Assembly: GCA_948567375.1 (NCBI GenBank)
Contig: OX419756.1
Location: forward strand, 73,980,333-74,044,332
Direction of reading: 5' to 3'
DNA from: Lunularia cruciata
Taxonomy: Eukaryota; Streptophyta; Marchantiopsida; Lunulariales; Lunulariaceae
DNA: 64,000 bases
Within the stretch, counting starts at the first letter, position 1. Every line of letters begins with the position of its first letter. The translations under genes and the position numbers were made by a program. Shown here piece after piece: positions 35,212-48,016 of the stretch. Under the pieces are notes generated by a model, which was not told the DNA's origin, made no database searches, and was given only the letters and a program-made list of their open reading frames with translations.

Positions 35212-38200
35212 GTATTTTGTCATCTCATCATCTCGCTAGGAACAGCATGTCTTTTAAGTTGATAATGATAAAATGCATCACGTTTAGTTTGACTTATCAA
35301 GAGTGTTCTGTACTCTAGATAATAGTTGACAATTTAGAAGGTTGTGCGTCATTCAATCTTGTACCTTGCTGGACAACAGGGTTTCACTTCCCTGATAACG
35401 GTTTTACCATGAGCTTGTGCTGAAGTAACAAGTTATGTGACGTTCAGGATACATATCAAGGTGGGAGGTGGACGGGAGAGCTCCCAAGCAAACCTGTTGA
35501 ATCAAGGAGACAAGGTTATTCCCGACTAGATTACAATTTGGCAGGTGAATTGAACAATAGGGTTGCTGATAAAGGGAGACAAGATGTTTCGACATTTGGC
35601 TACAACTGGACAGGAGATGTCAGTAGCGTGCCCATTGATCAAGGAAGACAAGAGATTCCTGAAGCTGGTTACGACTGGAAGGGTACACTCAATAGCCAGT
35701 CTCTCGATGTGCAAAGACATGAGTACTCTCAAGGTGGTGCCAGCTGGACAGGAAACGGTAGTCCCAACCCTGTCTACCTACAACGGCGGGAGCACTATCA
35801 AACGGGCAGCTTTCAGACTCAAGATGCCTGTAACTTGGGCTTCAGTTCAGGAAGTGGTCGGTCTAATTATGCATCGGCTCTTCCTGTTGTAAATAGTATG
35901 AAAAACTTGTAAGTGTGACCTACTTCAAAGTGATAAGCAGATGCTGCAGTACATACTACTGACGCCACGAGCTAAATTCATACTAGCCATGTCATTTTTA
36001 TGAAATGAGTTCCAAGAAGTCATTAGTAGGCGCCTTTCTGAGCTTTTGCCATTGCTCAAACGAATATCATCACTTCAAAGACAAGAAGTACAAGGGTGGG
36101 GCTGGGAGGCCCATATATTGGGTTCCGTAGCAGCTTTTAGATAATCAAACGAAGTAAGATTTAAATTAGAAGAGCTTGTATGAGGTAACAGGTTCTTTAG
36201 CGATTCTTAATTCCAGTCAACTGACAGGTCACTAGCAGGAGTAACCACTCAGCAGAATTTCCCAAACAGATATTATATCAAACTGAGATCGAGAAAATCG
36301 ATAATATCTCTAAGTAATGACATCGCGAAGTGTCCTTATTGTCTAGTAATGACTTTACTTTTCCACAGCTGTTTTATTAGTTTGTTAGGTCACCTGTCAG
36401 CATTCAGTCATATATTTTATCAGGTGCTTCATGGTGCTCTGAGTTCATTTATTTTCCGCAGATCCCTCAGCATCCCAAGTGCTACAAGTGAAACTTTATC
36501 CAGACATTCTTTCATGGGTTCAACCAATGTCCGACGACCCACACAATCGAATGTTCTGACCGCGAAGGTGCGTGTGGTATTGGAATCCTATGGAGATATC
36601 GGAGTAAAGGACAAGTAGAACTTGGAGAGCTTCAGTAGCATAGTTAACCACGCTGTGCGTCAGAAGGTAAATAGTTAATGCTTCACACCTCTTTCAATGA
36701 CTGATTACACGGAATACTAATACACTTAAGTGGTGATGCTGCAGGTTGCATATCCGAATTTAATGGACGCATCACCGATCATTAATCCAAGGTTATCTAT
36801 TTTTACAAATCTTTTATTTTGAACTGCACCTTGCTTTTCTGTCCAGGGAGTTCAACATTGTATTCCCCATGCGGCACCTATCATGACATAATCTGATTCG
36901 GAGCTTGATATCTGCATGAAGTTTGGATCAGAGTTGGAGTCCGCCACTTCCGCCGAGCACGAACGGGGACGCCCCACTAGAACATGTGTCCCTAGACCAA
37001 GCAGATTTGATCAAGCTTGAAGATAAACAGTCCAGTCTCATTGAATCTGCTGTCTTATCCCACTCCCAGTTGATCAGACAACCTTCTCCACCTCCAATGC
37101 TAGCTGAGGTACAAACCATCACCGCAGTTGTCAATCATGAAAGTAGTTGCACAGAGGTGCACTCTTGTGACCTATCCAGTCTGAAAGTACCTCCGGTTGA
37201 GATACCGGAAGATTTGGGGCGTTCAAGGAAACCGAAACCTCTGCATATCGTAAGCGATTCTATCCGATACCCTATATTCACTTTTATATGGTCTCTGCTG
37301 AATGACCTTACGGACATTCGAAAGTGACGTTTAAATGTTTGATTACGGTATGTTAGATATTTTGGGCCAAAATTTTTTTTTTTCTGAAAGAATATTGGAC
37401 GAGTCGTGATTGAACACCTGTCAAACTGATGCTATCAGTTCCTCGGGTGTGTCTCCAGGCAGCAGTTCTCATGGAAGAGTTCATGGGAGTTGCGAAAGGC
37501 AATACGAGAAGCAATCTTGAAACTTGTGGAGTGCTGGCAGGATCACTTGTAAGTGCTGTATTTACTAAATTAGGATCACGGCACATTCTCCTGGTTGTCC
37601 ATTTCATCTTTCTCCTCCTTAGCCCTTGAAGAAGGCAGGGTCCTTATGTGTTATTGCCATGCGCACGTACGTCTTATAACCAGAAAGAGGGCGTCTTTTA
37701 TGTGACAACGTTGATCATACCGAAGCAGGAAGGGACCTCCAACTCTGTAAGTGCTTTTGTCCATAGTGTCATTGTTCATCTGGTTTCTTATCTTGTTCCA
37801 AGGTGCAAATCTGATTCCCTGGCGAATCAATGTACGAGTGTGATCGATTTTTTTTGGAATCGAAAATCCAATCTAAGTATGTCTAACCCAGCATGTGAGC
37901 ATATGTGCGTAGTGCAACACAACCAACGAGGAAGAGCTCTTTGAGTACCAAGATAAACATGATCTTTTCCAATTCGGTTGGATCCATGTACGTCATGCCA
38001 CCCAATCTTGAGCTTCCACTTTGTATACTTGAGTGTCAGAATATGTGAGTCAAACTGTTTGAATAGGAGGCTTCCTGAAGGCGGCGGACATGCTAGGGAT
38101 TTCTACAGAAGTTACCGACACACAGTACACAATCGAGGCTGTAATCTACTTGTCTTCTTAGATTGTTATCTCCATACCTCATACCGTTTTTACGAATAGT

Positions 38201-39295
38201 TTTTGCGGAGGGCATTCTTATCTGTGTCCTTATTTCAATCGTGTTTTGTTCCGCAGACTCATCCGTCACAAAGTTGCTTCATGTCCTCTATTGATCTTCA
38301 CACACACTACTCCTATCAGGTGAGCAAGTTGTGAGCATATCAAAATTGTAGGCGAGCACTCAATAAGAAAATGGCACATCTGTTTCTACTTCCATTTCTT
38401 CATGGTTTGCTTGTTTGCCACAGGCTAAGATTCTCGTGGCCATTCTCGAACTTCAAAGAAGGCTACGTCTATGCTTGTTGGCGCAAACTCGGGGTTTCTA
38501 TCCTCATTAGATAAGTAGAATCGTTAGAGATTGGCACGCTCTAATTAGTCTTATCCTGAAGAGCCTTGTTTATAGAAATTCAGTCTGGTTGTTGTTTTAG
38601 AAGGTAAGTCACAGTCATTTCATACTTTTGTTATGCTACCTGAATAAACGACCTCAATAGAATGGCATTCCTACAACGGTGCTCTCCATGTGGTTGTTGG
38701 AAGTATCCGGGGAACTGTATGCCCGGTTGACGTAAACGATGATGCTGATTTCATGCGGCAGGTAATGCTCCAGGAAGCGGTCGCAATAGTCATGGCTCCT
38801 ACAGATTCATCGAGGTAATGCTTAATGATAAACTCTCACAGAGCTTGTTTTGCCATGGTTCAAGTCATACTAGTTCAACTCCTAAATTGGCATTTTATTT
38901 GTATGATTGGTGTGTATAAGATAGGAGTCCACAGTCACACTCTGCCGTCTCAAAAACCTTAATCTTCGGGGTATTTCCGACCTTCTCCAGTCCGTGATAA
39001 GTCACATCATAACCAATTACAGTTTCTTTACTGATAGACTCTATTTCAGCGTCCAGCCAGCAACAATCGTGGTGGTCGGGAGAGATTGACTTGGAAGTGT
39101 GCTTTTGTTTATGAACGCAGGAAATATGGTATCTTTCGACTATCGGAGCCCAGCGGCCTAAAGACAATACAATCATGTGACAAACGAGGGTTTCATCCTC
39201 ATGATCAGCCTTCAGATGGGAGTCCAATATATGAAACTTCAGCCCATGTTTTATTAGATCCTAAAATTCCGTGTGACGTAGTTGATTTAAGGTAG
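33618..39295 (+). CDS. AMSH: AMSH-like JAMM deubiquitinating isopeptidase
   Basis: A complete 14-exon gene: 33618-33725, 34534-34598, 34762-34837, 35026-35211, 35448-35908, 36462-36567, 36745-36791, 36922-37249, 37459-37548, 37684-37746, 37913-37987, 38257-38319, 38762-38814, 39121-39295. Phases agree throughout, giving 631 residues, against about 510 in Arabidopsis AMSH3 as I recall it. Plant AMSH is a zinc metalloprotease that removes K63-linked ubiquitin from cargo at ESCRT-III on endosomes and vacuole membranes. Seen here: an N-terminal MIT-like helical domain, a 23-residue repeat linker, a conserved SRHSFMGS block (exon 6), IRQPSPPPMLAEV (exon 8), and the JAMM domain with Glu480, His535, His537, Ser545 and Asp548 intact. 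The zinc-2 motif SCDKRGFHPH and the C-terminal VVDLR also match the family. Weak points are the poor donor of exon 7 and acceptor of exon 8. The start ATG at 33618 is the first in frame after upstream stops and precedes the MIT domain. Confidence 0.93.
35469..35813 (+). repeat. AMSH: Five 69-bp coding tandem repeats in AMSH exon 5
   Basis: Residues 153-267 form five consecutive units of exactly 23 residues, each starting W-T-G (variants L-A-G and W-K-G). Inside, Pro/Ser-rich text leads to D-x-x-R-x-E, then G-Y before the next Trp. Unit starts are WTGELP, LAGELN, WTGDVS, WKGTLN and WTGNGS; a partial sixth unit follows. Arabidopsis AMSH linkers, as I recall them, lack such an array. The DNA copies have diverged considerably while the spacing is exact, which suggests an old array kept under constraint. 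Confidence 0.9.
37459..39295 (+). other. AMSH: AMSH catalytic JAMM domain (exons 9-14)
   Basis: Residues about 460-631. Exon 9 carries NLETCGVLAGSL with the catalytic Glu480. Exon 10 carries FYVTTLIIPKQ. Exon 11 ends FGWIH, and exon 12 begins THPSQSCFMSSIDLHTHYSYQ, so the zinc-binding H-x-H is split across an intron and followed by Ser545 and Asp548. Exon 13 carries MLQEAVAIVMAP. Exon 14 carries the second zinc motif and GSPIYETSAHVLL. All residues needed for catalysis and for K63-chain recognition loops of the family appear present, so the enzyme should be active. Confidence 0.9.
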
Positions 39296-40399
39296 AACAG
39301 TTTCCATGTACATGAAGAAAGAAATATTCTAGTAAATACCTGCCCACACTCAATTCTTTATCGAATTTAAATTACAAGAAGGAGCATTAATTTGTCACTC
39401 GACATCTTTGAGAAACCACTCCCAAAAGCCCTTCGCGAAAGTGTAGTAGTAATATATTCCTACAATCAGCTTACATTTGAAACTACGCTTTATGAGAACG
39501 GATTCTAGCAAAGTTAGCGGAGGACCTGAAGCTTCTCATTTTGGACCGTTCTTGGCCATTATTCCCTTGCCTGAGAGATTCTCCCCTAACACCAATCCGC
39601 AGCCTTCAAGGGGTGATAGTGGGATGCGTAATTTACCCTAAGTTGAATTTGTATAGTGAGGAAGGTTTTCTTCGTTGGAACGAACCCATCTTTCATATCA
39701 AATTTTTTACCGGTTACGTGTACATCTAAGTTGTTGAAACGGATTTGCAATGCTCTACCACTATACTCTCTTCTACTTGAAGTCCAATCTTTGTACTATT
39801 CTGGACTCACTTTCTTCTCTAATTCTGAGCGCGATTCTTGAAAAAACTCAGTCACTGTCGATTGTTGGCATATCTATCACCATACTCTCTGGCACGGTAC
39901 CTTCAAGCAGGTCACTCATGCACAACTTCTACTATGCAGTGGATAGAAGAGCTTTCCAGAGCCGGCATAAATGATCGGGTGTCTCATCTGGATGTAGATT
40001 CATGCCATATAATCAGGAAGAGGCGGCACGTGCCTAATGTTGTTGGTGCGAATATGGCCTGCATATATTTCTGTTCGACATTGTCAAAACACAGCGAAAA
40101 GAGGAAAGTAAAAAGTTGATCGCGAGTGAATTGGGGCTTTACGAAAGAATTGTGTACTGGGAGGTCAATGCTAACGTCAGGTGCCGGATAGGTGTTCGAA
40201 GCAGCGAATCCCGGCTGATTTTGTTGATGCTTGTGGTGGACTGTAGAATTACGCTATCCTCTTGTGTTAATCTGACCAGCAAGCTAAGCTTTGGCTATGT
40301 TGTCGTCCAAGCTGAAGAAAATAGGCGCTTTCGGACTGATTCAAATGTGGCAACCTGGAAGGAAAAGGAAGCACGTAATATGGACTTCGGGGAAAAAGG

Positions 40400-40420
40400 C
40401 GTTTAGGGTTTAGGGTTTTA
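40400..40420. promoter_or_regulatory. Telo-box-like motif
   Basis: Two adjacent TTTAGGG units (GTTTAGGGTTTAGGG) form a telo-box (AAACCCTAA) on the minus strand. Plant telo-boxes are bound by TRB proteins and are common in promoters of translation genes, but no gene start is recognised nearby. Confidence 0.4.
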
Positions 40421-41058
40421 AAAAGGGAATATGGACGTCTGCACTGGAGTTTCTTTACTTCCTTTTCGAAACCGTCTTTTCTAACGTGTCCTCTGAGTCG
40501 GCAACGAACGGGAATAAAACCACGTGATATGCATCTATGTAATTCCAGAAAGTCCTTTCATCTATTGTTTCAAGTATCCTTGCCTGAAAAGTTTATCCAT
40601 CATGCATCTGTTCCCATTTTCACTGAGTTAGTTTCCCAAATTTCGCGAATTGTCTCTAGCCATAACTTCTTAAAATCCCTCCGCGTGCAGAGAAACCAAA
40701 GGTAGTGAAGTTCAATGCCATCGCGGACCATAGTCCTCTTTAATCCAAATTCCTTTTGGGGAGATTGGATTCACATTGCCCTGCATTTAAGGGTTTTCTT
40801 TGAGAATAATACCAGGAGTCCGAGGAAATTGGGAGGAAGGCATATCACCCTTCTCCGAAGAAAGGTGACCACTCAGAATATGTGAAGGATAGGAGAATCC
40901 CATCAAGCCATAGAAAGGAGAAACAAAAGAGATAAAATGGGGCTAGGTCTCAACAGGATCCATATGAAAATTTTTGCCTACTGAATCTATGATATTCGAA
41001 CTATGTAAATCGCCAGATCTATCAACTTCTGGAACCTCCGAACAAACATCACCTAGTC

Positions 41059-41245
41059 CCGAACAGATGGGGAGGACTGTACAGCAGTTTGAATTTGGAT
41101 AACACGTGTAAGAGTCTGGATGGATAACGATGAGTCGATATCACTAGGTGACAGAACAACAAGGCATATTGGTTTCTGCATGCAGAATGCAATACACGTG
41201 TTCCTGAACTATCGCAATTTCACACGTGTACCCCCATCTGTTCGG
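41059..41245. repeat. 187-bp element with perfect 14-bp terminal inverted repeats
   Basis: The ends are CCGAACAGATGGGG (41059-41072) and its exact reverse complement (41232-41245). ACACGTGT occurs near each end inside (41102 and 41222), itself a palindrome. No target-site duplication is evident. It could be a MITE-like relic or a chance foldback. Confidence 0.5.
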
Positions 41246-42344
41246 TGCTCCAGCAATGCTGCGGAAACTTGAAAGTTGGTAAAACTATTAAGCATTCCAC
41301 GTAGCATCCATGGCGTTTTCTTGCACTAAATCGTCGGTGGATTGACTCCCCTCTTTCCTGCCGGAGACTTCCACGAGCTGGAGGACAAATACTGGACCTA
41401 TTTGTCTGTCGTTGATACCGTGATCCTTATGTGCTGTGCTCATCGAGGCATTAATTGAACTGGCTTTTTATGTGCGCTCCTATTGACTTGTCCTTCCAAA
41501 GTCCCCAAGAGATTGGCGTCATATGGCGGTCGATCCTCTCTAAGATGTAGTTTTCTAATCTTTATTTTCTCTAAACATACAGATTTCAGCACTCCCATGC
41601 CGGGTTCAAACAAAACTTCATCTTCAATCGCACTTATGTATAATACCATTGGAGATTCAGCTTCAGTTTCAAAAGGAGGTTCATCGTCAAGGTGTAGTTG
41701 ACTTCAAAGAACGTTTAGTTTACGTTCCTTGAATGTGAAATGGTAAAGTTAACCAGATCAGTAAGTTTTAAGAATAGAGTATATCTGAAGATTAAAATTT
41801 GCTCTACTTTCGTCAGCTATTACTTTTCCTTACGTATCACCTTTTGAGGTTACTCCCTACCACTGACAATTAGAGAAAGTCGACTGTAAATCAATCCTCG
41901 CGCATTGAGATTATTGATACCAGGATGGTCCACGTAGTTGATTCACATAGTTGACTTTGGGTGAACCCAACAATTTGCATTTCCTATCTCGACAGATAGG
42001 CGTTAAAACTTTTCGATTTCAGTTTGTCCAGATTTGTTGTTGAAATCTGTCCCTACTGTGGTCATGCCCCGTCGAGAACATAGTTGTTCAGGGATTTCGG
42101 TTTCTTCTTTATAGAAAACGTGTTGTAGTGCCTTCGATATTGTGGTTGGAAGCTTTACATAACCTCTTGATCGTAGTTGCATACTCAAAGCACAGTAATG
42201 TTGTGATATGCTACAGTAATGTCATGGCATTGCGCGTGGGAGAACTTGGATGGAATACAAGAAACAAGCAGATGTTTAATACAGACTGGTCTCTAGTCTA
42301 AGTACTTCGTGCACGGGACCCTAGAATCATTCTCTATAACGGTA

Positions 42345-42665
42345 GTAAGTGAAGTGTCTCGCATATGGTTCAATAAAAATTTCAACGATGAGTTCTAAGC
42401 AAGTGAGATTACTATCTAATTATGGTTTAACTATTATTGTTTACCACTTATACGCATCTTTACTACTTAACAATGATCCAAGAGTGACCTTGAATCAAAG
42501 ATTAAATTTTCTGCAACATTAGCAAGTGAAGTGTTTCGCGTCTGGTTTAATATATTCTAAAAGACGAGTTTCTAAGCAAGTGAGGGTACTTAATATGGTC
42601 GACTCATCTTGGTTACAAATATACGCATTTTTACTACTTAAATTAACTATCCAAGAGGGGTATAT
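42345..42665 (+). repeat. Direct repeat of two diverged units of about 180 bp
   Basis: Unit 1 (about 42345-42500) and unit 2 (about 42527-42665) share, in order, AGTGAAGTGT, GGTT(C/T)AATA, TCTAAGCAAGTGAG, TATACGCAT, TTTACTACTTAA and ATCCAAGAG. They are noncoding. Confidence 0.7.
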
Positions 42666-44927
42666 ATCATAACAATAAATGAGTTTGGTCAATCCTCTAG
42701 AGAGTATTTTATTGAGGACTTATTCTAGCATGTTTGAGTCGTAACGAGGTTATATTGTATATCGCAAACGTGAAATAGCAGGAATATCGTGAGATGATTA
42801 GATATAAAGGCCACAGGGAACTTCTAGCATCATGAAGTTCGCTTTTACAGTTAGTGTACTCTCATTTTGAACTTTTGGATCCCAAGACTTTAGATAAGAG
42901 AAGAACACTATGTAGAGAATAAAGAAATTTTGCTTGCATACAGTACAAAGTCTTCAGTTTCTAGCACTCATAGCCTAATGTTTTTCCAACATTTCCAATT
43001 TGTCCGATTTCTGCTGAACAACTTTTAGGATTACCGACAGCTTTACTCTGAAGAGAAGCATTTCACTTTTCTTGATCAATCTTCCTAGTAATTCCTAGAA
43101 TAACATGTATGGATATTGACACAGTGATATATTAAAGAGTCTTGAGTAAATACGCAACATGATTTAAATTGTTCCTCACCGTCTATGTGCGAGGGGTAAA
43201 AACATAATATTGTGACGTTTAAGACCGCATATCAATAAGAACGATGGATTCGTCAACGACTTCCAGAATTAAACTATTGCCTTTTCTTAAGTTTTCCATT
43301 TAGTGCGTGATCTCGCACACAACCTTCTCTGTGGGTGCTTTTTGCACATCACTTCACATGTTCCACGTACAAAAATCATTATGAAGTAGTCTATGCCTCT
43401 TCTGAGGAAGACGATGGTCGATAACAGCGATTAAAAAAACAGAAGATACATAAGGGCCAGCTAGAGTAATATGCACGTCCTTAATATCACATACTGCAAT
43501 ATTTGAACTGTTTGTTCCCTTTCCTTATTCTGCTCTGCAGCCATTTGGCCTGGGGTAGGAGATACGACAGAAAGAGAAAGGCCGATTTATTCCTTACATT
43601 AATCATAACGTTTGGAAATGGAAGAAAGTTCACTTAGATTCGTGTGCCCAAGTTTTCTCTAATTTGCACGAGGTAGAGGAGAGCCTATCCACGTAAGACG
43701 TTGGAGACATATGCCATATGTCTGAATACACATGTTCACAATGCATAAACGACTCACATTGAAGAAGAATATGTTGGACCATTGTCCATTTCCAGCTAGT
43801 CTTTTTGTCTATGCATTCTTCTTACATACTCGCCGTTTGGGGCTTAGAACTCTATATTTAAAATATATTTAAAATGACTTGGTATACAATTTATGATGCA
43901 TAAGCAAGTATAGTGAGGCACCTTTGTGCTTGATCAAGTCAGCTAAATAGACTCAATTTTTCTTAAAGATGTGCAGGTTTTTTCTAAAACAGGGTCTGGA
44001 AAGTGTAGTGTAGGTTTAGAGAGAGTAGTGAGACTAATTAGTCAATGATCGCCCTAAATGACCGATTAGAGAGCTTTTCACAGAGTGTCCTACGTGGACC
44101 ATCCGCTGTAATCGGAGGCAAATGCTGGAAGCCATGTCAAAAGTATAAGTTTGAGAGCCAATGATTGCAGACCAAGTGGCTGTTTTTGAATGGTCCTCGT
44201 CATCGATTAGTGAAAGCGGCCTTGCTGACGAAGAATGTTTGCCGGACGGGAGTGGAGGTGGTCGAAGAAAGGCAGGAAGGGCCAGCAGCTGCTACTGCCA
44301 CCACTGATGGACGAGCTTGGAGGAAGTGCCCACCATGAGTCTCAATCTTTGAAGAGGGGAAATCCATTTGAATTAATAGGGGAAGTAATTTTCCTGTCAA
44401 GGGGTTTTTCTTCTTCAGAGCGAATGCTGTAGAGAAAAGTAGCTATCGAGGAGGAGGTCAAAGCGAATGAGCAACCCGCACATGAAGTTGGCAGAGAATT
44501 TTATCATTTTAACCAGGAGATCACTTTCGTAGGAAATCAACTCGGTAGAATTTGGCGTCAGTGCTCTAGATGGTTCATAGGTGAGAAGGTTGCCGAAATT
44601 TTCGCTGTAATTTCGAATGCGATAAGGTGCTGATTTGCGGAACTCAGGGATTGAGCAGGAAGAGTAGAATTTGCGATCCAGTGAAATCTCACACTGGAGA
44701 TAGAGGATTCATTTGGATGTCCGAAGTTACCAAAACTATGAAGGACGAAGGTGACACCCAGCTTGAGAGCTCCTTGTGGCGAAGTGTAGAGTAATAGATC
44801 GTATACAGGTGGTTAGCAAAACCTTTGGTGGATGGATCTCAACAGCGACGGATCGGCAGGAAACTAAGTGGAGCGAAAAATCGAGTTGCAGGTGGTCTAG
44901 TCGAGAGACGACTTACTGTGATAAACC

Positions 44928-47900
44928 ATGGTCTTCGAGGAACATGTCGCGTATTACCTGGAAAGGTACCTTGGCAATTATGTCAAGGGCCTCTCCAAGG
45001 AAGCTCTGAAGATTAGTGTCTGGCAAGGTAAATTTTCATGACTTGGTTCCTTTGCTAAAGAATGCACGATCAAAAATATTTTGCACATGCGCTCATGTGA
45101 CATACATTATTCAGTCCCGTCACACTTGGCTCCAGCATCACTCCTACCTGTTAGATGGATTCCCCTTGCTTCCCCTTTACCTCCTTTATCTGCTCGACAG
45201 GGCTTGCTTCTGTTCTCACATGAATGTGAAAGTGTTAACTATGCGTGCTACCCAGGGGATGCATCGATTTTTGCTTCTGTTTCCCAACTATTTCTCTGGT
45301 GCATGATAATCATGGAATGTATCTACTTTTGCTTCTGCTTTCTAACGATTTCGCTCTGTATTTACTTTCTGAGCTCGTTTTCCTTTCCTTTCGCATCCCT
45401 TGCTTGCATTCTTTCTTGCTGGTATTCCCCGTATGCGTTTGTCCGGTTCGGTCCTAAGTGGGTTCTGGATCCCCCGTTCCACGAACGACTTCTGCTGCCA
45501 TTACTCAAATACATTGTACCTTGTGTTATATAAGACCTTCGCGTAAGCAGACCATATTGAGTAATTGATATTTATTAAGGTCTTTTTTGTTTCAGTCGGT
45601 CATTCAGCCGACGAAGGAACTAGCGAATCAGGAATAGGGAATTCTGACGCAGGTGGAGTCTTAATTGAATTCTGGAATCTGCTGGTCCTAAATATGTGCA
45701 TAGCGATTGCTTTAAATAATAGTAGGCATAAAATACAGGAATGTGACAACGGACCAAGGGACATCTTTTCGTGGAAGTTAATTAGGTGCATTTTGTTCAA
45801 TAGAAATTCGACAAGTTCAGCTTCATCGACAAACTTAAGGCGACAAATTCTTCTGCAAGGGTTGCATTTGTGACAAATGTTGTACAGGTTTAATCTATAC
45901 AATAAACAAATATATTGCACCTGGAAACGCTCATTGTTCCCGAGAGCGAAATACAATGGCACAATGTAGGCACGGAAACGGAAATTCAAGTTGCATGGAA
46001 TAAGGATGAGTCGAAAGCTACGGATAGGGCACAGATGTCCCTGGGATAGTGCTACGAAATTGGAAGTAGACTCACAAGGTTTTCAGCATTCAATTGAAGG
46101 AACTGATTTGGGCTGTTTTCGGCTGCCTTAATTGAAATTCAGATAGTTACAATCGCAGACAATGGACACCAACTCCATTTTGCACCATCATCAATGCTAC
46201 AGCCATTTCCTGGCGTACATTGTGTCTTAGCGTATTTTGCGTATTTATACGGATCAGCTAGCAGCTTGATCATCAAGGACAATCACGATATCAAACTGGG
46301 CAATTCCTGGCTGGAAAGTTGTGGAGTTCCTCTCAGAACTCAGGATGAAGATCCGTTTCTACGTGTCTTTTGTGCATCAATTCAGCTGGCAAAGCTAAGA
46401 AGCTAAATTTAGTTGCAATTCTTGGAGGCAGAACACATTTTAGTAGAAGATCGTATCCTGATGGTGCAAAGAGGGACCAAGCTGTTCATTGTGAAATAAA
46501 AATTAGTAAAAAATATGTTACATAGGTTATATGCGAGTCCGTGGTGACTTTCTAGAGCCGGTGAGGTTCACAAGCGTCAGACCAAAGGTTTTTAGTCCGC
46601 CAGTATTAACCCTTTTCGAGCACCAAGAATCTGGTGGTTAATGGGCTTACTGGACTCATGCGCAGGGAATGTGGAGCTCACGAATATGCAGCTGAAGCCA
46701 GAAGCATTGAATTCTCTGAAGCTGCCGATAAAAGTAAAAGCAGGATTTTTGGGCTCTGTAAAACTGAAGGTGTGGATAATATGTTCGCTTTCTTCCATTT
46801 GAATCAAATCTACGTATTGGTAGGCCAGACTTGACATGTAGAAAATGGTCACGACGTACTCCCCTTTCTTCATCAGAGGATGTTGTGTTGAGATTCAGGA
46901 TCGTCAGCGAAACTAATTATCAAAGACTCAATTCTTTTACAAAGCATGTCAGTGCGTCCGAGCAGATGCTAGGAGATAGAGTCGAGAGGAAAGTAATATG
47001 TGAATGTCAAGATGTGAATATCTGCGCTGGCTACAGCTTCGTTTCGCCAGCTAATAAGTTATCTCGGTCTACAGGTTCCATGGAGTCGACTAGGACAAGA
47101 GCCTGTTGTGGTGCTCCTAGACCGTATATATCTGCTAGCAGAACCTGCCACCAAAGTCGACGGAGGGGATCATGGTGATGCTGTCCAGGAAGCAAAGATG
47201 AAGCGTGTCAAGGTACTCTCTTATCTAAGTTGCTGGCCCAAATCCTGAGTAGTGCAGGGGTACTCATTCAGTCTCCGCACTCGGTCTAGAAGCGTTTAGT
47301 TGCTCTGAAAGGGTTTATTGTACCAAGTGAGCTTTTACATTGGATAAAAAAAGAAGTAAAAGGATAAAAAATGAACTCAGAATATATATACTGAGTGGTC
47401 CGAACTCTGATCTCTGTCAACATTTGGAGCACATCTTGCAGAATATGAACTTAGTCCAACTGACAACACGCATGTTTGTTTGATCACACAGGATACAGAG
47501 TCAAAACTAGTAGAGAAGAAGGCTGACGCCGACAAGAAAGAAGAACTGGTAATCTATCAGCAGCCACTTGATATACCTTTATTACATGAACTGGACTTGG
47601 AACGTTTCTACACTTTACAGCAAGCCAATTACGGGCAGGAAAATCGGTGAAGCGTTGTTGAGTGGCACGCCAAGCGTTCTCATCTCGAATGCCATTCTTT
47701 GGATTCGAGAACATCTGTCTTTGTAGGTTTATTATAGAAATGCAGAGCGACCGATGTCTCTGACATTTACCGTGACTAGTGTTGTTTCATGAATACTAGA
47801 ATTTGGAAACACGATCTAAAAGTTCTGACTTATACTTTCTTCTATTTTCTCATCATGGTGTTTATGCAAGTTCTATTCATTCGACAATAATGAATGGCTT

Positions 47901-48016
47901 GTTTGATTTCGAGAACAGAATAATACCTCTTGGCTGGGATCTTTGATCAGCACTATTATTGGCAATCTCAAACTTTCGATTACGAACATTCACATAAGAT
48001 ATGAAGATACTGAAAG
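44928..48016 (+). other. VPS13: VPS13 chorein N-terminus (exons 1-5)
   Basis: Exon 1 encodes VAYYLERYLGNYVKGLSKEA, exon 2 MQLKPEALNSLKLPIKVKAG, exon 3 VPWSRLGQEPVVVLLDRIYL, exon 4 only charged linker (19 codons), and exon 5 TSWLGSLISTIIGNLKLSIT followed by NIHIRYEDTE. This is the near-invariant chorein_N block that caps the lipid groove and contacts the donor membrane. Intron 1 is the largest of the gene (1.64 kb). Confidence 0.92.

Larger units (their letters stand above)
39296..44927. other. Intergenic region between AMSH and VPS13, no gene recognised
   Basis: I see no protein family, tRNA or rRNA in this 5.6 kb. The start holds the AMSH 3' UTR, and the end (about 44.2-44.9 kb) should hold the VPS13 promoter and 5' UTR. 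Notable sequence features are a doubled telomere-type motif at 40401, an inverted-repeat element at 41059-41245 and a two-unit direct repeat at 42.35-42.66 kb. Open frames are at most 96 codons and unlike anything I know. Confidence 0.5.

Noticed and set aside
35563-35892. 109-codon frame overlapping AMSH exon 5
   Set aside because: It is open only because the 69-bp repeats keep every frame periodic; the other frame joins correctly to the AMSH exons on both sides.
40116-40406. 96-codon plus-strand frame before the telo-box
   Set aside because: No family similarity, no start context and no splice partners; treated as chance.
45016-45533. Overlapping open frames of 96 and 150 codons
   Set aside because: They lie in VPS13 intron 1, are rich in Phe, Leu and Cys from T-rich sequence, and match nothing known.
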